NCBI GenBank assembly: GCA_000620545.1
Contig: JIBA01000015.1
Location: forward strand, 186,001-250,000
Direction of reading: 5' to 3'
Length of the DNA stretch: 64,000 nt
From: Intrasporangiaceae bacterium URHB0013
GTDB taxonomy: Bacteria > Actinomycetota > Actinomycetes > Actinomycetales > Dermatophilaceae
Under the pieces are notes generated by a model, which was given only the letters and a program-made list of their open reading frames with translations, did no database searches and was not told the DNA's origin. Shown in pieces: positions 43,284 through 51,023 of the stretch (position 1 is the stretch's first letter; each line of letters starts with the position of its first letter). A program made the translations under genes and the position numbers.

Positions 43284-43408
43284 CACCGGCCACACGCCGG
43301 ACCAGGTCGTAGCCGGGCAAAACGGGCCCTCTCCAACCGGCGCGAGGACGTCACACCGCTCCACCGGGTTTGCTCAGGATCGGTGCGCCCGGTCATGCTG
43401 GTCCGGAG

Positions 43409-44092
43409 ATGAAGACTTCTGCCCCCGCCGCCACCCGCCCATCGACCGCCTCCGGAGCCCGTCTGCGACGTCTCGCCGTGGTCGGTCTCGTCGCCCCCGT
43501 CGTCGCACTCGCGGCGTGCAGCGGGGAGTCGCCCGTGACGGCCGAGCCGGCGGCTCCGGCCGGCACGACCCCCGTCGCAGAGAGCACCTCGACGACGCCC
43601 ACGACGACCGCGCCCACCACGACGGCCGCTCCGACGACGAGCGCTCCCGCGAAGTACTCCACGCGCACCATCAAGGCCGTCATCAAGGACCCCGAGCTCG
43701 GCCACACGATCACGGCGCTGCGCCTCTCGCGCAACCTGCCGTTCCCGAAGAACCAGCCCGTCGGCGCGGAGGCCTTCGAGATCGTCGGCGTCAAGGTCGA
43801 GTTCGACGCCGGCTCGCGCTACTCCGCCTCGCTCGACCCGAAGATGCTCACCCTCGTCGCGACCAGCCCCAAGCAGAACGTGGCGCCCACGGCCGAGTTC
43901 GGCAAGGCCTACAAGGCCGACCCGCTCCTGAGCACCAAGCGTGACGACCGCGACCGCGGCTGGGTCTTCTTCAAGATCGACAAGGGCACGACCAGCGCGC
44001 TGAGCCTGGCCTTCAACCGACCGGCATACGCCGTCAGCACGACCGCCAAGAGCATCAAGCCCAAGACGTTCTCCGTCGTCCTGACGAAGTAG
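43409..44092 (+). CDS. Putative lipoprotein with DUF4352-like domain
   Basis: 227 residues. A basic N-terminus, a hydrophobic segment and lipobox ALAAC near residue 33 predict a lipoprotein. A Thr/Pro/Ala linker (about 40-80, runs of TTTAP) leads to a beta-rich domain (about 85-227, FEIVGVKVEFDAGSRYSA). The domain resembles DUF4352, an immunoglobulin-like fold; that call is from pattern. The ATG at 43409 has GGAG directly before it and a weak -10 (CATGCT). It converges with murB. Confidence 0.68.
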   Translation: MKTSAPAATRPSTASGARLRRLAVVGLVAPVVALAACSGESPVTAEPAAPAGTTPVAESTSTTPTTTAPTTTAAPTTSAPAKYSTRTIKAVIKDPELGHTITALRLSRNLPFPKNQPVGAEAFEIVGVKVEFDAGSRYSASLDPKMLTLVATSPKQNVAPTAEFGKAYKADPLLSTKRDDRDRGWVFFKIDKGTTSALSLAFNRPAYAVSTTAKSIKPKTFSVVLTK

Positions 44093-44155
44093 TCACGCAC
44101 GGGACTCACGCGAAACTCCCTGCTGCACAGGGGATCGGTGCCTACGCCACTCGAG

Positions 44156-44182
44156 CTGACGGTCGCGGCCGCCGACCGTCAG
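44156..44182. terminator. Hairpin spanning the murB stop, shared with the convergent lipoprotein gene
   Basis: CTGACGGTCG (44156-44165) pairs with CGACCGTCAG (44173-44182) around loop CGGCCGC. It includes the murB stop codon and lies about 65 bases after the lipoprotein gene, so it may end both transcripts. Confidence 0.55.
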
Positions 44183-45252
44183 AGCTGCTCGCCCACGATG
44201 ACCGGCTCGTTGACGAGGGTGACGCCGAACGTGTCGCGCACCCCGTCGCGCACCTGGCGCGCCAGGGCAAGCACGTCGGAGGTCGTGGCACCGCCCCGGT
44301 TGGTGACGGCGAGGGTGTGCTTGGTCGACAGGGCGGCGGGGGCCGGCAGGCCGAACCCCTTGGCGAAGCCGGCGTGGTCGATGAGCCAGGCCGCGCTCGT
44401 CTTGACCCGGCCGTCCGGCTCCGGGAAGCGGGGAGGGGTCGGCCCCTCCCACCCGAGCCGCTCCCCCACGCGCTCGACGAGGTCGTCGAACTCGTGGCGG
44501 CTGAGGATCGGGTTGGTGAAGAACGACCCGCACGACCACGTGTCGGGATCGGTGTCGTCGAGCACCATGCCACGGGCCCGTCGCTGCTGCAGGACTGCCT
44601 CTCGGGCGTCCGAGAGGGGAACGCGCGTGCCCAGCTCGACACCGAGACCCTTCGCCAGTGCGGCATACGCGACCGGGCGGCTGAGGTCGGCGACCTCGAA
44701 CTGGAAGACCACGTCGAGCACGACGTAGCGCGAGTGCCCCTTGAAGCGCGAGTGGCGGTAGGTGAAGGCGCAGTCGGCGTTGATGAAGGTGCGCACGGCC
44801 TGCTCCTGCCGGTCCCACGTGCGCACCTGGGCGACCGTCTGGGAGACGTCCTGGCCGTACGCGCCGACGTTCTGGATCGGCGTGGCTCCCGTGAGCCCGG
44901 GTATGCCGCTCAGGCCCTCGACGCCGGCCCAGCCCTCCGCCACGGCGCGCTCCACGACGTCGTCCCACACCTCCCCTGCGGCGACCCGGACCACCGCGCC
45001 GCCGCAGTAGTCGGCGGACTCCGGGGTGATGCCCGCGGTGGCGACGCGCACAACGGTGCCCTCGAAGCCGTCGTCGGACACGAGGAGGTTGGAACCGCCC
45101 GAAACCACGAGCAGCGGCTCGTCCGCGTCGTCGACCTCACGGACGGCGTCGACGAGCTCGTCGGTCGTCTCTGCGGTGACGACGCGCGACGCCGGGCCGC
45201 CGACGCGCATCGTCGTGAGGGTGGACAGGGGGACGTCGTGTTGCTCGTGCAC
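44179..45252 (-). CDS. murB: UDP-N-acetylenolpyruvylglucosamine reductase
   Basis: FAD-dependent reductase making UDP-N-acetylmuramate for peptidoglycan. 357 residues. FAD domain motifs TTMRVGGPAS and VSGGSNLLVSDDGF are near the start; catalytic residues fit the Arg in YRHSRFKG, Ser in CGSFFTNPIL and Glu in LVNEPVIVG. Start GTG at 45250-45252, 17 bases after the hadB stop, so coupled to the hadAB transcript. In mycobacteria murB lies elsewhere, so this linkage differs. Confidence 0.95.
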   Translation of the reverse strand: MHEQHDVPLSTLTTMRVGGPASRVVTAETTDELVDAVREVDDADEPLLVVSGGSNLLVSDDGFEGTVVRVATAGITPESADYCGGAVVRVAAGEVWDDVVERAVAEGWAGVEGLSGIPGLTGATPIQNVGAYGQDVSQTVAQVRTWDRQEQAVRTFINADCAFTYRHSRFKGHSRYVVLDVVFQFEVADLSRPVAYAALAKGLGVELGTRVPLSDAREAVLQQRRARGMVLDDTDPDTWSCGSFFTNPILSRHEFDDLVERVGERLGWEGPTPPRFPEPDGRVKTSAAWLIDHAGFAKGFGLPAPAALSTKHTLAVTNRGGATTSDVLALARQVRDGVRDTFGVTLVNEPVIVGEQL

Positions 45253-45269
45253 GCGGTGGCCCGGCCGGC

Positions 45270-45725
45270 TCAGTCGAGGACCGCGACAGCCAGCGCGCGG
45301 CCGAGGACCTTCTCGCCAGCCGTGGTCGCGGTCAGCTCGACCGTGACCCGCTTGGTCTCGGGGTCGGCGGACTTGACGATGGCGGAGACCTCGATGTCGG
45401 CGCCGGTGTCGTAGGGGACGACGACCGGCCGCGTGAAGCGGACGCCGTACTCGACCACACGTCCGGCGTCGCCGACCCAGTCGGTCACCAAAGTGACCGC
45501 CGCGCCCATCGTGAACATGCCGTGGGCGATGACGTCGGGCAGACCGACCTGCTTGGCGAACGGCTCGTCCCAGTGGATGCGGTTGCGATCGAGCGAGGCG
45601 CCGGCGTACTGCACGAGGCGGGCGCGGTCGACGTGCACGGTCAGTGGCGGCAGCGCTTCACCGAGCGTGACGTCGGAGAAGGAACGGACCGCCGCGGGCG
45701 CCGGGGTGTTCGCCTGGGTGCCCAT
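45270..45725 (-). CDS. hadB: MaoC-like (R)-hydratase, HadB type
   Basis: Subunit of a (3R)-hydroxyacyl thioester dehydratase. 151 residues, hotdog fold with the hydratase 2 motif DRNRIHWDEPFAKQVGLP followed by VIAHGMFTMG, which carries the catalytic Asp and His. Starts at the ATG overlapping the hadA stop (TGATG). In M. tuberculosis HadA/HadB dehydrate fatty acid synthase II intermediates; here the substrate is inferred from similarity and the rpmG-hadA-hadB order. Confidence 0.88.
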   Translation of the reverse strand: MGTQANTPAPAAVRSFSDVTLGEALPPLTVHVDRARLVQYAGASLDRNRIHWDEPFAKQVGLPDVIAHGMFTMGAAVTLVTDWVGDAGRVVEYGVRFTRPVVVPYDTGADIEVSAIVKSADPETKRVTVELTATTAGEKVLGRALAVAVLD

Positions 45726-46171
45726 CACTCGCCTCCTCGGATGACGATGGTCGAGGTGGCCGTGCAGACGGCTTCGCCGGCCTCGGTGGCCAGCTCGGTG
45801 CGGGTGGTCACCATGGCGTGTCCGCCGGCCTCGCGCACGGTGTCGACGTGGAGGGTGCCGATGACGGCGTCGCCGGCGGTCAGGGGCCGGTGGTGGGTGA
45901 AGCGCTGCTCACCGTGCACGACGCGTGAGAAGTCGATGCCGGCCTCGGGGTCGCGGATCAGCTGTGCGTCGCACTGCTGGGCGATGAGCACCGCGAACGT
46001 CGGCGGCGCGATGACGTCCGCGTAGCCGCGGGCTCGCGCCGCGTCGGCATCGACGTGCACCGGGTCGGCCGAACCGACCGCCTCGGCGAACTCACGGATC
46101 TTGGCGGCACTGACCCGGTAGGTCTCGGTGGGCGGATAGGCCCGGCCCTGGAAGTCTGCGTTCACCGGCAT
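45725..46171 (-). CDS. hadA: MaoC-like dehydratase N-terminal subunit, HadA type
   Basis: 148-residue hotdog protein (MPVNADFQGRAYPPTETYRV, VIAPPTFAVLIAQQ). It lacks the complete catalytic Asp/His motif and normally pairs with HadB. Start ATG at 46169-46171 with TAGGCT six bases upstream. No hadC gene follows, unlike mycobacteria. Order with rpmG and the tRNAs is that of the conserved mycobacterial locus. Confidence 0.88.
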   Translation of the reverse strand: MPVNADFQGRAYPPTETYRVSAAKIREFAEAVGSADPVHVDADAARARGYADVIAPPTFAVLIAQQCDAQLIRDPEAGIDFSRVVHGEQRFTHHRPLTAGDAVIGTLHVDTVREAGGHAMVTTRTELATEAGEAVCTATSTIVIRGGE

Positions 46172-46177
46172 ACGGGC

Positions 46178-46183
46178 AGCCTA
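46178..46183 (-). promoter_or_regulatory. -10 box of a leaderless hadA transcript
   Basis: TAGGCT on the minus strand, six bases before the hadA ATG. Confidence 0.5.
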
Positions 46184-46372
46184 TCGACCGGCGGCGACCG
46201 CCGCCCTCGGCGCCCGGTCGGCGCGCGGTGGGCGCGCGGTGGGCGCGCGGTGGGCACGCGCTGGACGCGCTCTGCGTGCGTGCGGTAGGTGCACGGTGGG
46301 TGCGGTCGGCGTCCGGGAACGACAACGCTCCCCCGGCCGGTGGCCGAGGGAGCGGTCGATGACTGGCTGGCG

Positions 46373-46543
46373 TCAGCGGGTCTCGCGGTGCTCCGTGTGC
46401 TTGCCGCACTTCGGGCAGAACTTGTTCATCGCGAGACGGTCGGGGTTGTTCCGACGGTTCTTCTTGGTGATGTAGTTGCGGTCCTTGCAGTCCACACACG
46501 CCATCGTGATCTTCGGACGGACGTCGCTGCTCTTGCTGGCCAC
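46373..46543 (-). CDS. rpmG: 50S ribosomal protein L33
   Basis: 56-residue ribosomal protein with a zinc ribbon: CVDC and CPKC with the family stretch [16 protein letters not shown] between them. The start is the GTG at 46541-46543 (begins [15 protein letters not shown]). The longer frame upstream is spacer. It is the four-cysteine (zinc-binding) paralogue type. Confidence 0.93.
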   Translation of the reverse strand: MASKSSDVRPKITMACVDCKDRNYITKKNRRNNPDRLAMNKFCPKCGKHTEHRETR

Positions 46544-46672
46544 GGCAACCTGCTCTTTCGGGAACGTACTTGGGTGTTCGGTCGTCTTGCGACGGGTGTC
46601 GCGCGGCGCGTCACGCGTTCCGGGCGGCATCCCGGGGTGACACGCAGGCGCGACGTCCAAGGCTACGCGACA

Positions 46673-46701
46673 CCCCGGTGATTCGAGAAATCGAACCGGG
46701 G
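46673..46701 (-). terminator. Hairpin after tRNA-Met
   Basis: CCCCGGT...TCGA pairs with TCGAACCGGGG across a 3-base bulge and a short loop, between tRNA-Met and rpmG. A -10-like TAGCCT (46660-46665, minus) just beyond it could serve rpmG. Confidence 0.42.
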
Positions 46702-46712
46702 GCGCGGAGAAG

Positions 46713-46789
46713 TGGTAGCGGGAGCGGGGCTCGATCCCGCGACCTCACGATTATGAGTCGTGCGCTCTAACCAGCTGAGCTACCCCGCC
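46713..46789 (-). tRNA. tRNA-Met, elongator (anticodon CAT)
   Basis: 77 bases including an encoded CCA. Anticodon loop CTCATAA on stem CACGA/TCGTG. The 5' end is GGCGGGG with a G-U at pair 1, so not the initiator form. The T loop reads ATCGAGC, with A at position 54 where T is usual. Confidence 0.95.
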
Positions 46790-46849
46790 ATGGGCGCTCG
46801 TCCTCCGGCCCGCCGCGGCTGCGACGGAGGCCGGAGACCGACCGACCAG

Positions 46850-46922
46850 AGCCCCAATAGGGAATCGAACCCTAGACCTTTTCCTTACCATGGAAACGCT
46901 CTGCCGACTGAGCTATTGGGGC
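46850..46922 (-). tRNA. tRNA-Thr (anticodon GGT)
   Basis: 73 bases, CCA not encoded. Acceptor GCCCCAA/TTGGGGC, anticodon loop ATGGTAA giving GGT, T arm GGTTCGATTCC. Upstream of tRNA-Met on the same strand. Confidence 0.97.
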
Positions 46923-46983
46923 GCGGTCGACACCGAGGAGCCGTCACGAGAACGCCTTCAGGTCGACCGGTTGTGCGACGGCG

Positions 46984-46989
46984 AGACTA
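46984..46989 (-). promoter_or_regulatory. Candidate -10 box for the tRNA-Thr/tRNA-Met transcript
   Basis: TAGTCT on the minus strand, about 60 bases upstream of tRNA-Thr. No good -35. Confidence 0.35.
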
Positions 46990-47061
46990 CACGGTCGGCG
47001 GCGCGGATACGAAATCGACATCATCCTCGGCAGTGGGCGTCCCTGCTGCGAAGATCAAGGC

Positions 47062-48468
47062 ATGAGCGGTCCCATGGATGGTCAGCAGGGCCCGGATCCA
47101 ACCGTCGAACCGTCCAGCGAGCTGCTCGGGTCCCCGGCCGAGCTGACAGGCCCCGAACCGAGCGACGGCGCTGCCGTGGAGACGCGCGTGGTGGACGTCG
47201 AGGTGCGCTTCGACCGGCGCAGCGTGTGGCGCGCCGGTTGGCTCACGGTGGCCATCGTCGCGATCGCTGCCCTCGGCAAGTTCGTGATCGACGACGGTGG
47301 CTCGGTCATCTTCACCCTCATCATGGCCATGCTCGCGTCCATCGCGATGGAGCCGGCCGTCGGGCGGCTCTCGCGCCGGATGCGAAGAGGCATGGCGACC
47401 ATGGTCGTCATGCTCGGCGTGCTCGCCTTCTGCATCGTGTTCATGCTCGCGTTCGGCAACCTGCTCGCCGACCAGCTCGCCACCTTCGTCGCGTCCATCC
47501 CGTCACTCATCCAGAGCGCCACGACGTGGGCCAACGAGACGTTCGACACCACGCTCACCCCCGACCGGCTGGAAGCGCAGTTCGCGAGCGCCACCGGCGG
47601 CCTCACCAGCCTTGCCGGCAACCTCGCCGGCGGTCTCGTCGGCGCCATCGCCGCCGTGCTGGGCGCCTTCTTCTCGTCCATCACCTTCTTCTTCTTCACG
47701 TTCTACTTCTCCGCCGACAGCCTGCGCCTGCGTCGTTGGGTCTCCCAGCTCGCCCCGCCCCGCCAGCAGGAGGTCATCCGCGTCGCCTGGGACCTCGCGG
47801 TGATCAAGACCGGCGGCTACGTCTCCGCCCGGCTGGTGCTCGCCGCGATCTGCGGCAGCCTGTCCAGCCTGTTCATGCTCCTCATCGGCATGGACTACTG
47901 GCTCGCGCTGGGGATCTGGACCGGCCTCGTGGCCCAGTTCGTGCCGACCATCGGCACCTACATCGCGATCGCGCTGCCGGTCTTCGTGGGCCTCGTGGGC
48001 CCCGAGCCCTGGCAGGGTCTGGCGCTGCTCGCCTTCGCCCTCGTCTACCAGCAGATCGAGAACGTCACCATCGAGCCCCGCATCTCCGCCGACGCGGTGG
48101 ACGTGCACCCCGCCGTGTCCTTCGCTGCGGTGATGTTCGGGGCGGCGCTCTTCGGCGTCTCCGGAGCCTTCGTGGCGGTGCCGGTTGCCGCCCTGTTCCT
48201 CGCCCTGTTCGACATCTACTCACGCAAGTACGAGCTGCTCCCGCAGATCGCCGCGATCCAGCCGGGCGAGCGGCAGCACCCCGAGCCACACGACGCGGCC
48301 TTCACGGCCCGCGTGCCCGTCCTCTCCCGCGCCCGGGCGAAGGTCGCCGGATCGACGCCGGTTGCCGAGACCCCGGCTCCAGCCGCGCAGCAGCAGCGAC
48401 TGGCGGGCCTTCGCGAGAGCCTGCGGCGCTGGATCTCGCGCGAGCACGAGTCGGACGCCACGAAGTAG
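47062..48468 (+). CDS. AI-2E family transporter (PerM-type permease)
   Basis: 468-residue membrane protein. An acidic N-terminus (1-50) precedes about eight membrane helices, starting at WLTVAIVAIAALGKFVI. Family landmarks are FGNLLADQLATFVASIPSL, FFFFTFYFSADS, the FVPTIGTYIAIALP loop and QQIENVTIEPRI. Family members export various small molecules or ions; autoinducer export is not implied. The C-terminal about 80 residues are a soluble Ala/Arg/Glu tail. No ribosome site stronger than AAGG precedes the ATG. Confidence 0.9.
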   Translation: MSGPMDGQQGPDPTVEPSSELLGSPAELTGPEPSDGAAVETRVVDVEVRFDRRSVWRAGWLTVAIVAIAALGKFVIDDGGSVIFTLIMAMLASIAMEPAVGRLSRRMRRGMATMVVMLGVLAFCIVFMLAFGNLLADQLATFVASIPSLIQSATTWANETFDTTLTPDRLEAQFASATGGLTSLAGNLAGGLVGAIAAVLGAFFSSITFFFFTFYFSADSLRLRRWVSQLAPPRQQEVIRVAWDLAVIKTGGYVSARLVLAAICGSLSSLFMLLIGMDYWLALGIWTGLVAQFVPTIGTYIAIALPVFVGLVGPEPWQGLALLAFALVYQQIENVTIEPRISADAVDVHPAVSFAAVMFGAALFGVSGAFVAVPVAALFLALFDIYSRKYELLPQIAAIQPGERQHPEPHDAAFTARVPVLSRARAKVAGSTPVAETPAPAAQQQRLAGLRESLRRWISREHESDATK

Positions 48469-48499
48469 GCCCCAGTGCGCGCTGTCGCGGTCGCGGGGC

Positions 48500-49378
48500 T
48501 CACTCCGCGTCGTGCGCGTCGAGCGCTTGCTGCGCCGCCTCCTCCTCGTGCTCACGCCGATCGCGTATGCCGCGTGCCTCGTCCAGCTCGCCCGTGACCT
48601 TCTCGAGCCGGGCCCTCGCGGTCGCGAGACGCCGCTCGAGGTCGGCGATGCCCTCGGTGACCTCCTCCTGGCGGGCCGTGAAAACCGCGACCTGCCGGTC
48701 GGCGGCCCGCAGCTCGGCCCGCGCGCTCTCGAGCGACGACTGGAGCCGCGCGCGGTCTGCCGCGCGCCGGCCACGACGTCGCTCCTCGAGGTCCACGGGG
48801 CTCGCTCCCCCGCCGGGCAGCACCGACAGCGACGGGCGTCGACCAGCGTCGTCCGGCTGGCCGTCGGGATCCGGGATGGCGACGACGTCCTGCACGTCCA
48901 CCGAGCCGAAACCGGAGTAGCTGAGCGCCTTGACGAGCGAACCCGTGAGGACCGATGCCTCGGCGTCCTCGTCGGCGATCAAGGCCGTCAGGGTCTCGCG
49001 TACCTCCTGGGCCGCGCCGGCACCGAGCCTCTGGCCGTCCTCCGCCGCCACCTCGGCGATGCGGTCGGCCACGGCGTCGACGCGCTTGGCCCGCTCCCGG
49101 CCCAGCAGGCGAAGCTGGTCGGCGTCGAGGCTGCGCTGCGCCTCCCGGAGCAGCTCGGCGAACGACCGCAGCTCCTCCAGCTCGTCGCCGTGCTCTCGAA
49201 CGAAGTGGTTGACCGCCCACGCGGCCAGCGTCGGCTTGCGCAACGCACCGACCGAGGCCGCGAGCTCCTTCTCTCGAGCCGCCTTCGCCTGGGCCACCAG
49301 CTCGGAACGCAGCGGGGTGAACCGGGCGGGCGGGGCGGCATACAGCTGCTCGACGGCGGCGCGCAGGTGCAGGATCAC
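48500..49378 (-). CDS. Conserved coiled-coil protein
   Basis: 292 residues of unknown function. Two parts: an N-terminal helical domain (about 1-160; RSELVAQAKAAREKELAASV, LAAWAVNHFVREH) and a C-terminal coiled coil (about 200-285) rich in Arg, Glu and Ala. A Pro/Gly/Asp linker (IPDPDGQPDDAGRRPSLSV) joins them. The GTG at 49376-49378 (MILHLRAAVEQLYAAP) was chosen because GGGAGGA stands upstream; an ATG six codons earlier is possible. Similar proteins occur in other actinobacteria, uncharacterised to my knowledge. Confidence 0.72.
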   Translation of the reverse strand: MILHLRAAVEQLYAAPPARFTPLRSELVAQAKAAREKELAASVGALRKPTLAAWAVNHFVREHGDELEELRSFAELLREAQRSLDADQLRLLGRERAKRVDAVADRIAEVAAEDGQRLGAGAAQEVRETLTALIADEDAEASVLTGSLVKALSYSGFGSVDVQDVVAIPDPDGQPDDAGRRPSLSVLPGGGASPVDLEERRRGRRAADRARLQSSLESARAELRAADRQVAVFTARQEEVTEGIADLERRLATARARLEKVTGELDEARGIRDRREHEEEAAQQALDAHDAE

Positions 49379-49437
49379 CCCCGCATCCTCCCGCAAACCG
49401 GCTGGTGCGGCTCACTGCGAGAGGGCAGGCTGGGCGC

Positions 49438-50259
49438 GTGATCTGGATCTGTGCGACGTGCGGCGTCGAGACCGATGACCTGCCGCAGCCTCCCGGCGAG
49501 TGCGACATCTGCGAGGACGAGCGGCAGTGGGTGCCCGAGCAGGGGCAGCGGTGGACCACGGTGGAGGAGCTTCGAGAGGCCGGAACGCGGATCACCGTCG
49601 ACCAGGTCGAGGCGGACCTCTGGGGCCTGCGCGCCGATCCGGCGGTTGGGATCGGGCAGCAGACGATGGTCGTGCGGGTGCCCGAGGGCGTGCTGCTCTT
49701 CGACTGCGTCGGCTACGTCGACGACGCCGCCGTCGAGCTCGTGCGGTCATGGGGGACGCCACTCGCCGTGGCCGCCAGCCATCCCCACATGTACGGCGTG
49801 CAGACGGAGTGGGCCCGTGCGCTCGGCGACGTGCCGGTGCTCGTCGCCACCCCCGACGCCGAGTGGGTGCGCCGCCGTGACCCGCTCGTCGAGCTCTACG
49901 ACGAGCATCACGCGGTCGCCCCTGGCCTCACCCTGCACCGGGTGGGCGGCCACTTCCGCGGCCAGGCGGTCGTCGAGTGGACGGCGGGTGCCGAAGGACG
50001 TGGGGTGCTGCTGGCCGGCGACGCCGTCTTCCCCAACCCGGACCGCAGGTCGGTGAGCTTCATGCGCAGCTACCCCAACCGGATCCCCTTGTCCGGCAAC
50101 GTGGTCCAACGCATCGCGGGCCAGCTGGAGGGACTCCGGTTCGACCGGCTCTACAACAACTTCGGCGCTGTCGTGCCATCGGATGCCAAGGCCGTGCTGC
50201 GCCGGTCGGCGGACCGCCATGCCGCGTGGACCCGGGGCGACTTCGACCACCTGACCTGA
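49438..50259 (+). CDS. MBL-fold metallo-hydrolase-like protein with N-terminal zinc ribbon
   Basis: 273 residues. The first 30 hold a zinc ribbon (CATC and CDIC, 17 apart), then an MBL-fold domain: beta strands before VVRVPEGVLLFDC, SHPHMYG where HxHxDH is usual, VGGHFRGQAVVEW and LLAGDAVFPNPD. The metal-binding motif is incomplete (one His pair only), so hydrolase activity is doubtful. Start GTG at 49438. The pair of ribbon and degenerate MBL domain is unusual; it may bind a nucleic acid or metal. Not linked to a pathway. Confidence 0.72.
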   Translation: MIWICATCGVETDDLPQPPGECDICEDERQWVPEQGQRWTTVEELREAGTRITVDQVEADLWGLRADPAVGIGQQTMVVRVPEGVLLFDCVGYVDDAAVELVRSWGTPLAVAASHPHMYGVQTEWARALGDVPVLVATPDAEWVRRRDPLVELYDEHHAVAPGLTLHRVGGHFRGQAVVEWTAGAEGRGVLLAGDAVFPNPDRRSVSFMRSYPNRIPLSGNVVQRIAGQLEGLRFDRLYNNFGAVVPSDAKAVLRRSADRHAAWTRGDFDHLT

Positions 50260-50304
50260 CCCGGGCCCCCCGGGAGGCGGAAGCGGGCTGGTCAGGGCGA
50301 CGGA

Positions 50305-50396
50305 GCGGCGTTCGAGCCGCGGACGGGGCGGCGCTCGGGCCGCGGACGGAGCGGCGTTCGAGCCGCGGACGGAGCGGCGCTCGGGCCGCGGACGGG
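50305..50396. repeat. Four exact 23-bp tandem repeats (ABAB)
   Basis: Units at 50305, 50328, 50351 and 50374, each 23 bases with the core GCGGCG then TCGAGCCGCGGACGG or TCGGGCCGCGGACGG. Alternation of two variants gives a 46-bp higher order. Each unit has a small inverted repeat CGGC/GCCG. No gene or known function. Confidence 0.75.
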
Positions 50397-50436
50397 CTTT
50401 CCACGCCGTGAACGGGTCAGCCGGCCCTGGCTGGCA

Positions 50437-50640
50437 TCAGTCGGTGTCGAGGGAGGACTCCTTGTGCGCGGCTCGCGCACCGGTCTTGCTCGACTCGACG
50501 ATCCAGTACGGCTCGTCCTTCGAGGCGTTGAACTTCTGCCCGTCGAAGGTGAACTGCGAGACGCGCCTTTCGACCGCCCGGCCGGTCGTGCGGCCTTGCG
50601 AGGTGTTCCAGTGGACGGTGTCGCCCTTCGTGATGCCCAT
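50437..50640 (-). CDS. DUF2945-type Tudor-like small protein
   Basis: 67 residues from the ATG at 50638-50640 (MGITKGDTVHWNTSQGRTTG); a GTG four codons upstream is in frame. The sequence of the type GDTVHWNTSQGRTTGRAVER matches the hypervirulence-associated Tudor (DUF2945) family, a five-stranded barrel of unknown role, found in many bacteria as single-domain proteins. Divergent from the repeat peptide gene. Confidence 0.82.
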   Translation of the reverse strand: MGITKGDTVHWNTSQGRTTGRAVERRVSQFTFDGQKFNASKDEPYWIVESSKTGARAAHKESSLDTD

Positions 50641-50663
50641 GGCATCGATCACAGCACGCCGGG

Positions 50664-50697
50664 CCTACCCGTGCCACAGGCGGCTCGACCGGGTAGG
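50664..50697. promoter_or_regulatory. Inverted repeat between divergent genes
   Basis: CCTACCCG (50664-50671) and CGGGTAGG (50690-50697) form an 8-bp dyad with an 18-base centre, between the DUF2945 gene and the repeat peptide gene. Spacing of about 26 bases between arm starts could suit a dimeric regulator; no regulator is adjacent. Confidence 0.42.
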
Positions 50698-50750
50698 TGC
50701 AGGTCGACGGCGTCGTCCGGCGCCGTAGCGCATCCACTGGAGGAGCATCC

Positions 50751-51023
50751 ATGAGCGACAACCCGCTGGACCCCGTGAGCGACGACCCGACGACCGAAGG
50801 CCCCGCCGACGGCGGAGCCGACACGAGCAGTCACGACGGCGGGGCTGACGGCGGCGCGGACTCCGAGGGACCTGCTGACGGCGGAGCCGACACGAGCAGC
50901 CACGACGGCGGCGCCGACGGCGGCGCGGACTCCGAGGGACCTGCTGACGGCGGAGCCGACACGAGCAGCCACGACGGCGGCGCCGACGGTGGGGCCGGAT
51001 CGGACCCGACGTCCCAGATCTGA
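50751..51023 (+). CDS. Small acidic repeat peptide, 3 x 23 residues
   Basis: 90 residues, no family assigned with certainty; similar Asp/Gly/Ala-repeat proteins labelled BatC occur in actinobacteria. N-terminal 15 residues (MSDNPLDPVSDDPTT) precede three near-identical 23-residue cassettes starting at 16, 39 and 62, each with EGPADGGADTSSHDGGADGG. One His per cassette: H28, H51, H74. The protein has no Lys, Arg, Cys, Trp, Tyr or Phe. The DNA repeats are 69 bp and nearly identical. GGAGGAG precedes the ATG. The stop shares one base with the JmjC oxygenase start (TGATG), so the two are translationally coupled; that suggests peptide and oxygenase act together. Confidence 0.85.
   Translation: MSDNPLDPVSDDPTTEGPADGGADTSSHDGGADGGADSEGPADGGADTSSHDGGADGGADSEGPADGGADTSSHDGGADGGAGSDPTSQI

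Noticed and set aside
50305-50396. Replication origin or iterons
   Set aside because: No DnaA boxes, AT-rich stretch or replication gene; fully GC-rich.
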